A stretch of 64,000 nt of DNA from Lysobacter soyae (GTDB taxonomy: Bacteria; Pseudomonadota; Gammaproteobacteria; Xanthomonadales; Xanthomonadaceae): assembly GCF_019551435.1 (NCBI RefSeq), contig NZ_CP080544.1:1426001-1490000 (forward strand), read 5' to 3'. The notes under the pieces were generated by a model. That model ran no database searches and was not told the origin of the DNA. It saw only the letters and a list, made by a program, of their open reading frames with translations. The translations under genes and the position numbers were made by a program. Shown here piece after piece: positions 8,548 through 16,471 of the stretch (position 1 is its first letter; each line of letters opens with the position of its first letter).

Positions 8548-8617
8548 GGCCGGGTTGCCGGTGCATTCAGTTCGGTGGGACTAGCGTCGTTGGCGTACCC
8601 CCACACGGAGCATCCCG

Positions 8618-9079
8618 ATGAAGCAGCACGCAAAGATTGCCCTCGCCCTGGCCGCCACCATGACCTTGGGCGCCTGTGCCACGACCTCCAACGGCTACGG
8701 CTATGGCAGTGGCGCACCCGGACCGGTCTCCGGTCAATGCTATGACTGCGGCACCGTGACGCGTATCGACACGGCCTCGCAATCGACAGCACCCAATGCC
8801 ACCGGCGCGATCATCGGCGGTGTGGTGGGCGCGGTCGCCGCCCATGAAATCGCCAAGAACCAAACCGACAGCAAGGGCCGCCAGAACACGGCAACCGTGG
8901 CGGGTGCGGTCGGCGGCGCGATTGCCGGTAACGCCATTCAAAACCGCACGCAGAACAGCTACAACGTGACGGTGCGCATGGATGACGGCCGCTATGTGAC
9001 GACTTCGCAATCGGATATCAGCGGTATTCGCGAAGGCTCGTATGTGCGTGTTTATAACGGGCGCGCCTGGGCACGTTAA
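8618..9079 (+). CDS. Glycine-zipper outer-membrane lipoprotein (17-kDa antigen/SlyB-like)
   Basis: The 153-residue precursor has a lipoprotein signal peptide ending in the lipobox LGAC (Cys20), so the mature protein should be lipid-anchored. After a Gly/Tyr-rich linker comes the glycine zipper GAIIGGVVGAVAAHEIAKNQ and AGAVGGAIAGNAIQNR (about residues 67-110), then a C-terminal beta-rich part that begins YNVTVRMDDGRYVTTSQSD. This is the order in the Rickettsia 17-kDa antigen/SlyB family, which supports outer-membrane integrity. It shares the ATVAGA glycine zipper and a C-terminal YxVT strand with the larger protein at 5176-6003, so the two may be distant paralogues. A terminator lies upstream, so the gene has its own promoter. 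Confidence 0.85.
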   Translation: MKQHAKIALALAATMTLGACATTSNGYGYGSGAPGPVSGQCYDCGTVTRIDTASQSTAPNATGAIIGGVVGAVAAHEIAKNQTDSKGRQNTATVAGAVGGAIAGNAIQNRTQNSYNVTVRMDDGRYVTTSQSDISGIREGSYVRVYNGRAWAR

Positions 9080-9091
9080 TCGCCTAAAGCT

Positions 9092-9211
9092 CCCCTTCTC
9101 CACTTTGTGGAGAAGGTGCCCCGCAGGGGCGGATGAGGCGCTCTTTAGAGTTCTTCTAAGAGCGCCTCACCCAGCGCTTCGCGCCACCCTCTCCATCGGA
9201 GATGGAGAGGG
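9092..9211. repeat. Inverted pair of CTTCTCCA...GGATGAG palindromic repeats
   Basis: Two copies of an intergenic repeat lie head to head. The plus copy (9092-9147) has the hairpin CTTCTCCA/TGGAGAAG, a second hairpin GCCCC/GGGGC, then GGATGAGGCGCTCTT. The minus copy (9157-9211) has the same parts in reverse, with CCCTCTCCA and TGGAGAGGG. The same family occurs at 11264, 15794 and 26353. It is REP/BIME-like, and no protein for it is visible in the window. The pair fills the gap between the lipoprotein gene and the csp terminator. Confidence 0.85.
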
Positions 9212-9215
9212 AAAT

Positions 9216-9243
9216 AAAAAAGGCCCGCGTTAGCGGGCCTTTT
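9216..9243 (-). terminator. Rho-independent terminator after csp
   Basis: AGGCCCGC (9221-9228) pairs with GCGGGCCT (9233-9240) around the loop GTTA, flanked by an A-run on one side and TTT on the other. On the minus strand the stem is followed by TTTTTT, so it ends the csp transcript; it could also work on the plus strand. Confidence 0.9.
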
Positions 9244-9279
9244 CCAATTCGTTGTCACGCGGCTAGCGCGTGCGAAGAA

Positions 9280-9489
9280 TTATGCAGCTTCAACGGCATC
9301 CGCTTGCAGGCCTTTTTGACCTTGCACGACGGTGAAAGAGACGCGTTGGCCTTCTTTCAGGCTCTTGAAGCCTTGCATTTGGATCGCGCGGAAGTGCACG
9401 AACACGTCTTCGCCGTTTTCACGGCTGATGAAGCCGAAGCCCTTCGCGTCGTTGAACCACTTCACGGTTCCGATTTCACGATTCGACAT
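9280..9489 (-). CDS. Cold-shock protein, CspA family
   Basis: This is a 69-residue single cold-shock domain with both nucleic-acid-binding motifs: KGFGFI (RNP1, about residues 16-21) and VFVHF (RNP2, about 29-33), preceded by GTVKWFNDA. It binds single-stranded RNA and DNA and acts as an RNA chaperone or transcription antiterminator in the cytoplasm. I cannot say which numbered Csp it is. The ATG at 9489 has AAGGAG nine bases upstream, but that binding site lies in a perfect 11-bp hairpin (see the leader entry), which suggests control at translation. It is monocistronic, with its own terminator. Confidence 0.95.
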   Translation of the reverse strand: MSNREIGTVKWFNDAKGFGFISRENGEDVFVHFRAIQMQGFKSLKEGQRVSFTVVQGQKGLQADAVEAA

Positions 9490-9544
9490 TTGGTATTGCT
9501 CCTTGTAACAAACTTGATTTAACGATGGTGCTGGTTACAAGGAG
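9490..9544 (-). promoter_or_regulatory. csp 5' leader hairpin that sequesters the Shine-Dalgarno
   Basis: Read on the minus strand, CTCCTTGTAAC (9544-9534) is perfectly complementary to GTTACAAGGAG (9509-9499), with a 24-base loop. The second arm contains the whole ribosome binding site AAGGAG, and the start codon follows nine bases later. In the folded form the binding site is blocked. A temperature-dependent or protein-dependent opening would control Csp synthesis. The pairing is seen directly; the switch function is inference. Confidence 0.7.
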
Positions 9545-9729
9545 GAAGCGGGCAAAAGCGTGACAAACCTAAAACGGTTGCCGCACCGGCGGGCCACGGT
9601 TCACTGTGACCCTTGAAACTCAGCACTCGCACGGTAACCCCCTCACGATGAAATTGCAATCGCACCGGCAGACTATTCAGAATTGACCCCAAGGCCTGAT
9701 CGGTCACCCACCCCGCCAAGGAGCCTCAC

Positions 9730-10230
9730 TTGGACATGCAACACCTGTATTTCGCGGGAGCCGCCGTACTGATCCTGATCGGTATCGCAGGCACCCTCCT
9801 TCCCGCGATTCCCGGCTTACCCCTTGTTTTTATTGGACTTTTGCTTGCCGCCTGGGCAAACCATTTCGAACGCGTCGGCGCGATCACGCTTGTGGTTTTG
9901 GCATTCCTGACCGTCATCTCCTTGGTGGTGGATTACTGGGCGTCGGCCAAAGGTGCGGAACGGACGGGCGCCAGCCGGCTGGCCGTGTTGGGGGCGGCGA
10001 TCGGCACACTTGCGACGTTTGTCCTGGGTCCGATCGGACTCTTTGTGGGGCCATTCATTGGTGCGGCCATCGGTGAAATCATCCATCGGCGCAGTCTTGC
10101 CGGCGGCGACCTGGGCGCCGCGACCAAGATCGGTGTGGGCGCAACCTTGGGTGCGATCTTCGGCATTGTGTTGAAACTCGGCATCGCGTTTTTGATGTTG
10201 GGCTTGTTTGCGCTGGCGTGGTTCGCATGA
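9730..10230 (+). CDS. DUF456 family membrane protein
   Basis: The protein has 166 residues, almost all hydrophobic. It starts with the typical DUF456 segment LILIGIAGTLLPAIPGLPLVF and has a glycine-rich second half (GLFVGPFIGAAIGEI, GVGATLGAIFGIVLKLGI) that suggests at least four membrane helices with glycine-zipper packing. The family is widespread in inner membranes, and its function is unknown. AAGGAG lies six bases before a TTG at 9730; the ATG at 9736 is the alternative start. The stop overlaps the start of the mscS gene (ATGA), so the two are translated together. Confidence 0.85.
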   Translation: MDMQHLYFAGAAVLILIGIAGTLLPAIPGLPLVFIGLLLAAWANHFERVGAITLVVLAFLTVISLVVDYWASAKGAERTGASRLAVLGAAIGTLATFVLGPIGLFVGPFIGAAIGEIIHRRSLAGGDLGAATKIGVGATLGAIFGIVLKLGIAFLMLGLFALAWFA

Positions 10231-11258
10231 GGTTGTATTCAATGATCGCGTTGGACATTCCCGCAGTGCGCGAGCATCTGCCCTTTTTGCAGTCCGTGGA
10301 GAATTCGTTCGCGGAGGTGCAAGAAAAGTTCGCCAAATTGATCGCGAATCTGCCGCTACTGGTGGTGGCCGTCCTGATTGTCGCGTTCGCCATGTGGTTC
10401 GGAAGTTGGGTCAGCCGTCGCATGAAAATCCTGCGCCGGATTTCCAACCACAACCCGTACATGGACGGCTTGCTGCGCAATATCGTCAAATTCCTGATTG
10501 TGCTCGGCGGTGTCTTGATCGCGCTCGACATGCTCGGCGCGACCTCGTTGGTGGGCGCGGTGCTGGGCTCGGCCGGTGTGGTCGGACTCGTGCTCGGCTT
10601 TGCCTTCAAAGACATTGCCGAAAACTACGTGTCCGGCATTTTGCTCAGCATCCGCCAACCGTTCTATCCCGGCGACTCGGTACGCATCGATACGCATGAA
10701 GGCCGCGTCGTGGCATTGACTTCACGCGCGACCTTGCTGATGACGCCAGACGGCAATCAGCTGCTGCTGCCGAATGCGACGGTTTTCAAATCGGTAATGT
10801 TGAACTACACGCGCAACCCGCGTCGTCGCTTTGATTTCAGCACCAACATCGATGTCGGCACCTCCTGGAGTCAGGCGATGAACATTGGCGTTGAAACGAT
10901 TGCCAAGATTCCCGGGGTGCTGAGTGATCCCGCGCCCAGTGCGCTGATCCAAAACCTGGCCGACAACGGCGCAACACTGCATTTCTTTGGCTGGATCGAT
11001 CAAAAAAAGAGCGACCTGTCGAAAACGCGCAGTGAGGCGATGCGATTGGTACGTCGCAAGCTACGCGAGGCCGGCATCACGCCGCCGGATGCAACCCAAA
11101 AAGTCGTTCTCGCGCGAATTACAAACGAAGAAGAATCCACGCATATCGCCAACGAGGCCCAACATGCTGGAGACGTCTCCGTCGACCGCACCTTGGATGA
11201 AGCCGTCGCGCACGCCAACCAAACCGAAGGCGGCAATCTCCTAGACGACCGCCCCTAA
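10227..11258 (+). CDS. mscS: Small-conductance mechanosensitive channel, MscS family
   Basis: The 343-residue protein has about three membrane helices in its first 140 residues. The pore helix region reads GAVLGSAGVVGLVLGFAFKD, matching the Ala/Gly-packed TM3 of MscS, followed by QPFYPGDSV and the beta domain with LPNATVFKS. The C-terminal part is the cytoplasmic cage domain plus an acidic tail. Such channels open on hypo-osmotic stress and release solutes from the cytoplasm. The start ATG at 10227 overlaps the stop of the DUF456 gene by four bases; an ATG at 10242 is also possible. A palindromic repeat follows at 11264, between this gene and the convergent fumarase. Confidence 0.9.
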   Translation: MRLYSMIALDIPAVREHLPFLQSVENSFAEVQEKFAKLIANLPLLVVAVLIVAFAMWFGSWVSRRMKILRRISNHNPYMDGLLRNIVKFLIVLGGVLIALDMLGATSLVGAVLGSAGVVGLVLGFAFKDIAENYVSGILLSIRQPFYPGDSVRIDTHEGRVVALTSRATLLMTPDGNQLLLPNATVFKSVMLNYTRNPRRRFDFSTNIDVGTSWSQAMNIGVETIAKIPGVLSDPAPSALIQNLADNGATLHFFGWIDQKKSDLSKTRSEAMRLVRRKLREAGITPPDATQKVVLARITNEEESTHIANEAQHAGDVSVDRTLDEAVAHANQTEGGNLLDDRP

Positions 11259-11263
11259 CCTAC

Positions 11264-11324
11264 CTTCCCTTCTCCATCTTCGATGGAGAAGGTGGCGCGC
11301 AGCGCCGGATGAGGGCGCCTCTTA
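11264..11324 (+). repeat. CTTCTCCA...GGATGAG palindromic repeat
   Basis: One copy of the family seen at 9092: CTTCTCCATC/GATGGAGAAG, then the hairpin GGCGC/GCGCC, then GGATGAGGGCGCCTCTTA. Its terminal TTA (11322-11324) is, on the other strand, the TAA stop codon of the fumarase gene. Confidence 0.85.
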
Positions 11325-12839
11325 AATCTCCACCACCGGAATCTTCCCAATCTTCGCCTGCCATTCCTTCGGCCCGGTCTGATGCACCGATGTGCCGTTC
11401 GAATCGACAGCCACCGTGACGGGCATATCCTGCACCTCGAATTCGTAGATGGCTTCCATCCCCAAATCCGGGAACGCCAACACTTTCGCGCCCTTGATCG
11501 CTTTGCTGACGAGATACGCCGCACCGCCCACCGCCATTAGGTAGACCGATTTGTTATCACGAATGGCATCAATGGCCGCCGGACCGCGCTCGGCCTTGCC
11601 AACCATGCCAAGCAAACCGGTTTGTTCGAGCATTTGGCGCGTGAACTTGTCCATACGCGTCGCGGTAGTCGGACCGGCAGGGCCCACTACCTCATCACGC
11701 ACCGGATCCACGGGACCGACGTAGTAGATGAAGCGTCCCTTCAAATCGACCGGCAAGGTTTCACCGGCATCCAGCATTTGTGTCATGCGCTTGTGCGCGG
11801 CATCGCGACCCGTCAACAACTTGCCCGAAAGCAAAATCACTTCGCCCGGCTTCCACGACGCCACGTCGTCGCGGGTCACTTCATCCAAATTCACGCGACG
11901 GCCCTTGGACGCGTCGTAGGTGAGTTCCGGCCAATCCTCCAACGACGGCGGATCCAACATCACCGGACCGCTGCCGTCCAAAGTGAAATGCGCGTGGCGT
12001 GTCGCCGCGCAGTTCGGGATCATCGCCACCGGCAAGTTGGCGGCATGGGTTGGATAATCCTTGACCTTGATATCGAGCACCGTGGTCAGGCCACCAAGAC
12101 CTTGGGCGCCGATACCCAGGGCATTGACCTTGTCGAACAACTCCAGACGCAACTCCTCGGCGCGATTTGACGCACCGCGCGCTTTGAGTTCGTTGATGTC
12201 GATCGATTCCATCAACGACTCTTTGGCCAACAGCATGGCTTTTTCCGCCGTGCCGCCGATGCCGATGCCCAACATGCCGGGAGGGCACCAGCCCGCGCCC
12301 ATGGTCGGCACGGTTTTCAGTACCCAGTCGACGATGGAGTCGGAAGGATTCAACATCGCGAACTTGGACTTGGCCTCAGAGCCACCACCCTTGGCCGCCA
12401 CAATCACGTCGACTTTGTCGCCGGGCACGACTTTGATATTGACGACGGCCGGCGTGTTGTCGCCGGTGTTCTTGCGCTTGCCCGCCGGATCGGCCAGCAC
12501 CGAAGCGCGCAGTTTGTTGTCTTCGTTGTTGTAGGCGCGACGCACGCCTTCGTTGGCCATGTCTTCGACGCCCATCGTGGCATCGGGCCAGGAGACATTC
12601 ATGCCGATTTCGAGGAACACAGTGACGATGCCGGTGTCTTGGCAAATCGGACGATGTCCTTCGGCGCACATGCGCGAGTTGATCAGGATCTGCGCCATCG
12701 CGTCTTTCGCTGCGGTCGATTCCTCGCGCTCATAGGCGGCGGCCAGGCTCTTGATGTAGTCCACCGGGTGGTAGTACGAGATGTACTGCAGCGCGTCGGC
12801 GACGGATTGGATGAAGTCTTCCTGGCGGATGGCGGTCAT
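11322..12839 (-). CDS. Class I (iron-sulfur) fumarate hydratase
   Basis: From the ATG at 12839 the protein has 505 residues, the usual size of single-chain class I fumarases (FumA/FumB type). Three conserved cysteines that can hold the 4Fe-4S cluster are visible in ICQDTG (about residue 71), AGWCPPG (about 190) and PNCAATRHAHF (about 287). The C-terminal domain contains GPTTATRMD and VGGAAYLVSKAIKG. The enzyme converts fumarate and malate in the citric acid cycle in the cytoplasm. The frame is open further upstream, but that extension does not resemble the family. Its stop codon lies within the intergenic repeat at 11264-11324. Confidence 0.92.
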   Translation of the reverse strand: MTAIRQEDFIQSVADALQYISYYHPVDYIKSLAAAYEREESTAAKDAMAQILINSRMCAEGHRPICQDTGIVTVFLEIGMNVSWPDATMGVEDMANEGVRRAYNNEDNKLRASVLADPAGKRKNTGDNTPAVVNIKVVPGDKVDVIVAAKGGGSEAKSKFAMLNPSDSIVDWVLKTVPTMGAGWCPPGMLGIGIGGTAEKAMLLAKESLMESIDINELKARGASNRAEELRLELFDKVNALGIGAQGLGGLTTVLDIKVKDYPTHAANLPVAMIPNCAATRHAHFTLDGSGPVMLDPPSLEDWPELTYDASKGRRVNLDEVTRDDVASWKPGEVILLSGKLLTGRDAAHKRMTQMLDAGETLPVDLKGRFIYYVGPVDPVRDEVVGPAGPTTATRMDKFTRQMLEQTGLLGMVGKAERGPAAIDAIRDNKSVYLMAVGGAAYLVSKAIKGAKVLAFPDLGMEAIYEFEVQDMPVTVAVDSNGTSVHQTGPKEWQAKIGKIPVVEI

Positions 12840-12972
12840 GGGTCTGGGGTGGGTTCGAACGGAAACCGCCATTTTAGCCGCTGGCCGCAACGCGTCCAAA
12901 TAGACCCGCGCCAAGCCCCTCCGAACGTTTTTCTCCACACCCCCTCAACACCGCATTGCGCAAACTGCCCCG

Positions 12973-14826
12973 ATGCCGCCACCCCTCCCCCCGCAAAATC
13001 TCGACTTCCGCCAACGCGTCGGCGCTATGCGCAACATCCCGCCGTTTTTGCGCGAGATCTGGTCGACCAGCAAACCGCTCACCATCGCCAGTATCGGCAT
13101 CCGGCTGATTCGGGCCTTCTTGCCGATTGCAACGCTGTACATCGGCAAGCTGATCATTGATGAAGCCATTCGACTCATCGCCGCCGGTGTGCCGCATGAC
13201 CTGATGGATGCTTGGCATGCGGGTCACCTCAACCATTTGTTGCTGTTGCTGGGTTTGGAGTTCGGGCTCGCCATCGTCTCCGACTTGCTCGGGCGCCTGG
13301 TGTCTTACGTGGACACGCTGCTCTCCGAACGCTTCACCAATGCGACGTCGATCCGCTTGATGGAGCATGCGGCGACGCTGGACTTGGAAGATTTCGAGGA
13401 CGCGGATCTGCAAGACAAGCTCGATCGTGCACGTCGCCAGACCATGGGACGCATGAACTTGCTGTCGCAGTTGTTCGGTCAAGCGCAGGACATGATCACG
13501 GTGGTGAGTTTCGCGGCCGGCCTCATTGCTTATGCGCCGTGGCTGATGCTGCTGCTGGCCATCGCCTTGATTCCGGCGTTTGTGGGCGAATCCCACTTCA
13601 ACGCCATGAACTATTCCTTGAACTTCCAGTGGACGCCGGAGCGACGTCAGCTCGAATATTTGCGCCAGACCAGCGCCAGCGTGGAAACGGCGAAGGAAGT
13701 GAAAATCTTCGGCCTGCACAACTTTTTCATCGATCGCTTCCGCGAACTGTCAGACAAGTTTTATGACGCCAATCGCGCACTCGCCGGCAAGCGCGCGTTC
13801 TGGGGCACCTTGCTCTCCGCGCTCGGCACCATGGGCTACTACGTGGCGTATGGCTACATCGCCTGGCGCACCGTCCGCGGTGATTTCAGTGTGGGTGACC
13901 TCACCTTCCTTGCTGGCAGTTTCCGCCGTTTGCGGCAATTGCTTGAAAGCTTGTTGACCGGCTTCTCCCAAGTGGCAAGTCAGGCCCTGTATCTGGACGA
14001 CTTGTATTCGTTCTTTGAAATCCAACCGGAAATCATTTCCAAAGCTGATGCGATTGCCGTCCCGAAACCGATTCGCACCGGCTTCGTCTTCGACAACGTC
14101 GGCTTCCGCTATGAGGGCTCGGAGAACTGGGCGCTGCGCCACCTCAGCTTTGAACTACATGCCGGCGAAGTGCTGGCCTTGGTGGGCGAAAACGGCGCAG
14201 GCAAAACCACCTTGGTGAAGTTGCTGGCGCGTTTGTACGATCCCGATGAAGGACGGATCACGCTGGATGGTCGCGACTTGCGCGATTACGACTTGGACGA
14301 ACTGCGCGCCAACATCGGCGTGATCTTCCAAGACTTTGTCCGCTATCACATGACCGCCGCCGAGAACATCGGCGTGGGCCAGATTTCAGACATGAACAAT
14401 CGCGCACGCATCGAAGACGCGGCGCGACGCGGGATGGCTGATGAGGTGATCGCCGGTTTGCCCAAAGGCTATGAGCAAGTGATCGGCCGTCGTTTCAAGG
14501 AAGGCATGGACCTCTCCGGTGGACAGTGGCAGAAAATCGCCATTGCGCGCGCCTACATGCGCGATGCCCAAGTGATGATTCTCGACGAGCCGACCGCCGC
14601 ATTGGATGCCCGGGCGGAGTTTGAAGTCTTCGAGCGATTCAAGGAGCTAAGCGACGAGAAGACGGCTGTCTTGATCAGCCACCGTTTCTCAAGCGTGCGT
14701 ATGGCAGACCGGATTCTGGTGCTCGCCCACGGCAAGGTCGAGGCCTCGGGCACGCATGAGCAGCTGATGGCCCAAGGTGGCCGCTATGCCGAGCTGTTCG
14801 AACTCCAAGCCCAAGGCTATCGCTAG
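12973..14826 (+). CDS. ABC transporter, fused permease and ATPase
   Basis: The 617-residue half-transporter has an N-terminal membrane domain of about six helices (residues 35-330) and a C-terminal ATPase with Walker A GENGAGKTT (about 404-412), signature LSGGQ, Walker B VMILDEPTAALD and the H-loop LISHRFS. This order is that of exporters such as MsbA and of antibiotic or peptide exporters; the sequence does not show the substrate, and no biosynthesis or peptide gene is adjacent. Two start codons are possible, ATG 12973 and ATG 13027; neither has a clear binding site. A 27-bp inverted repeat (REPIN-like) begins four bases after the stop and may act as a transcript end. Confidence 0.88.
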   Translation: MPPPLPPQNLDFRQRVGAMRNIPPFLREIWSTSKPLTIASIGIRLIRAFLPIATLYIGKLIIDEAIRLIAAGVPHDLMDAWHAGHLNHLLLLLGLEFGLAIVSDLLGRLVSYVDTLLSERFTNATSIRLMEHAATLDLEDFEDADLQDKLDRARRQTMGRMNLLSQLFGQAQDMITVVSFAAGLIAYAPWLMLLLAIALIPAFVGESHFNAMNYSLNFQWTPERRQLEYLRQTSASVETAKEVKIFGLHNFFIDRFRELSDKFYDANRALAGKRAFWGTLLSALGTMGYYVAYGYIAWRTVRGDFSVGDLTFLAGSFRRLRQLLESLLTGFSQVASQALYLDDLYSFFEIQPEIISKADAIAVPKPIRTGFVFDNVGFRYEGSENWALRHLSFELHAGEVLALVGENGAGKTTLVKLLARLYDPDEGRITLDGRDLRDYDLDELRANIGVIFQDFVRYHMTAAENIGVGQISDMNNRARIEDAARRGMADEVIAGLPKGYEQVIGRRFKEGMDLSGGQWQKIAIARAYMRDAQVMILDEPTAALDARAEFEVFERFKELSDEKTAVLISHRFSSVRMADRILVLAHGKVEASGTHEQLMAQGGRYAELFELQAQGYR

Positions 14827-14829
14827 CTA

Positions 14830-14940
14830 AAAATGGGGTCAGATGAAATTTTGCCGGACTTTTGCCAAGCGCAAGCAAAACACTCGACGGCAAAATTTCA
14901 TCTGACCCCATTTTCGGGAAAACTCACTCTGACCCCCTTC
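14830..14940. repeat. REPIN-like element with 27-bp perfect inverted arms and GGGGTCAGA cores
   Basis: The left arm 14830-14856 (AAAATGGGGTCAGATGAAAT and on to GCCG) is the perfect reverse complement of the right arm 14888-14914, with a 31-base spacer. A third half-copy in the same sense as the right arm, ACTCACTCTGACCCCCTT, lies at 14922-14939. The core GGGGTCAGA is shared with the four repeats around the RAYT transposase gene near 59.6-60.6 kb. The layout of two inverted REP units around a spacer is that of a REPIN, a non-autonomous element moved by a RAYT. It lies directly behind the ABC transporter stop. Confidence 0.8.
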
Positions 14941-14983
14941 TTGCCAAGTAAAATGTGCGGGTTTAGTCCTGTGCCCTATTTCA

Positions 14984-15796
14984 ATGTCTGAATCGCCGTA
15001 TTTCACTGAAACCGTTCTCGAAGTCCATCACTGGACCGATGCCTATTTCAGTTTCACCACCACACGCGATTCGGGACAGCGTTTTGAGAACGGCCAGTTC
15101 GTGATGATCGGACTGATGACTGAGACGCCGGACGGACGCAGCAAACCGCTCGTGCGCGCCTATTCGGTGGCCAGTGCGAATTGGGACGAGCGACTGCACT
15201 TCTTCAGCATCAAGGTGCAGGACGGTCCGCTCACTTCGAAGCTGCAGCATTTGAAGGTGGGTGATCCGATTCTTGTCAGCCGCAAGCCCACGGGCACCCT
15301 GCTGATTTCCGATCTGCACCCGGGGCGAAATTTGTTCTTGCTCGGCACGGGCACGGGGCTGGCACCGTGGTTGTCGGTCGCACAGGATCCGGAAACCTAC
15401 GAACGCTTTGAGAAAGTCATCGTCTGCCACGGCGTGCGTGGTGCGGAAGATTTGGCCTACCGCGAGTTTTTCGAGCAGACCTTGCCGAATCACGAATTTC
15501 TCGGCGACATTGTTCGCGACAAACTGCTTTACTTCCCAGCGGTGTCGCGCGAAGCGTTCGAGTTCAAGGGTAACGACCATCACGGCAGAATCACAGACAT
15601 GTTGGCGGATGGCCGCATGACTCGCTTCCTGGGATTAGATGATCTGGATGCCAAATACGACCGCGCGATGATTTGCGGGAGTCCGGCGATGTTGCAGGAT
15701 TTCCGTGAGCTGTTGGATGCTCGCGGGTTCTCGGCAGCGCCGCGCATCGGGATGCCGGGGGAGTATGTGTTTGAGCGGGCGTTTGTGGAGAAGTAA
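14984..15796 (+). CDS. fpr: Ferredoxin--NADP(+) reductase
   Basis: The 270-residue flavoprotein has the plant-type FNR fold: RAYSVAS (FAD binding, about residues 58-64) in the N-terminal barrel, GTGTGLAPWLS (about 123-133) for NADP, and ICGSPAML near the end. It ends in YVFERAFVEK, typical of bacterial Fpr, whose C-terminus lies over the flavin. It passes electrons between NADPH and ferredoxin or flavodoxin, for iron-sulfur repair and oxidative stress defence. The stop TAA coincides with the end of a palindromic repeat (15794). The neighbouring glutathione peroxidase gene on the other strand fits a redox theme, but the two are not co-transcribed. Confidence 0.93.
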   Translation: MSESPYFTETVLEVHHWTDAYFSFTTTRDSGQRFENGQFVMIGLMTETPDGRSKPLVRAYSVASANWDERLHFFSIKVQDGPLTSKLQHLKVGDPILVSRKPTGTLLISDLHPGRNLFLLGTGTGLAPWLSVAQDPETYERFEKVIVCHGVRGAEDLAYREFFEQTLPNHEFLGDIVRDKLLYFPAVSREAFEFKGNDHHGRITDMLADGRMTRFLGLDDLDAKYDRAMICGSPAMLQDFRELLDARGFSAAPRIGMPGEYVFERAFVEK

Positions 15797-15968
15797 GAGC
15801 GGCCTCATCCGGCGCTGCGCGCCACCTTCTCCACATTGTGGAGAAGGGAAAATCGCCTCATCCGGCGCTGCGCGCCACCTTCTCCACTTTGTGGAGAAGG
15901 GCCAGGTCTTCCCTCTCCATGTTTGATGGAGAGGGTGCCCCCAAAGGGGGCGGATGAGTCGCTCTTAA
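15794..15968. repeat. Cluster of three CTTCTCCA...GGATGAG palindromic repeats
   Basis: Three copies lie in a row: two in minus orientation (15794-15848 and 15851-15901), each TCGCCTCATCC or GGCCTCATCC, then GGCGC/GCGCC, then CCTTCTCCAC/GTGGAGAAGG, and one in plus orientation (15908-15968) with CCCTCTCCAT/ATGGAGAGGG, GCCCCC/GGGGGC and GGATGAGTCGCTCTTA. The first copy begins with TAAGAGC, and this TAA is the stop codon of fpr. The cluster fills the gap between the convergent fpr and gpx genes. Confidence 0.87.
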
Positions 15969-15975
15969 GAGAACC

Positions 15976-16458
15976 TCAACCCAAAGCCTTCTCAATATCC
16001 CCAGCCAAAGATTCCGGCTTATCCGTCGGCGCATACCGGTTCAACACCTGCCCATCGCGACCGATAAGGAACTTGCTGAAGTTCCACTTGATCGCAGCAA
16101 TACCCAAGAAACCACTCTGTTGGCTTTTCATCCAAGCCCACAGCGGATGGGTATTGGCGCCGTTGACGTCGATTTTCGCAAACATGGGGAAATCGACACC
16201 GTAGTCGAGCTTGCAGAACGCGGCGATGTCGGCTTCAGTGCCGGGCTCCTGATGTCCGAATTGGTCGCAGGGGAAACCCAGCACCACGAATCCGCGGTCG
16301 CGATAGGTTTCCCACAGCTTCTGCAACCCCTCGTATTGCGGGGTGAACCCGCACTTGCTGGCGACGTTCACCACCAATACGACCTTGCCTTCGTAGGCCG
16401 ACAACGACTGGGTATTGCCGGCAATATCCGTGGCGGAAAAATCTTTGAGGCTGCCCAT
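15976..16458 (-). CDS. Glutathione peroxidase family protein
   Basis: The 160-residue protein is a thioredoxin-fold peroxidase of the GPx family. The peroxidatic Cys36 is in NVASKCGFTPQY, the second family motif is LGFPCDQFGHQEPG with Cys64, and KWNFSKFLIG carries the conserved Trp and Asn of the active site. It reduces hydrogen peroxide and organic hydroperoxides; cysteine enzymes of this kind often use thioredoxin rather than glutathione. No signal peptide is seen, so it is cytoplasmic. It is 13 bp downstream of the CBS gene on the same strand and probably cotranscribed. Confidence 0.92.
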   Translation of the reverse strand: MGSLKDFSATDIAGNTQSLSAYEGKVVLVVNVASKCGFTPQYEGLQKLWETYRDRGFVVLGFPCDQFGHQEPGTEADIAAFCKLDYGVDFPMFAKIDVNGANTHPLWAWMKSQQSGFLGIAAIKWNFSKFLIGRDGQVLNRYAPTDKPESLAGDIEKALG

Positions 16459-16471
16459 TCAAACGATCCTG

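Noticed and set aside
9519-9719. Minus-strand open frame of 66 codons upstream of csp
   Set aside because: It covers the csp leader hairpin, has no clear ribosome binding site and no family resemblance. The region is better explained as promoter and leader of csp.
15794-15968. Cluster of short repeats as a possible CRISPR array
   Set aside because: The three units are palindromic, differ in orientation, and have no unique spacers of constant length; no cas gene is near.
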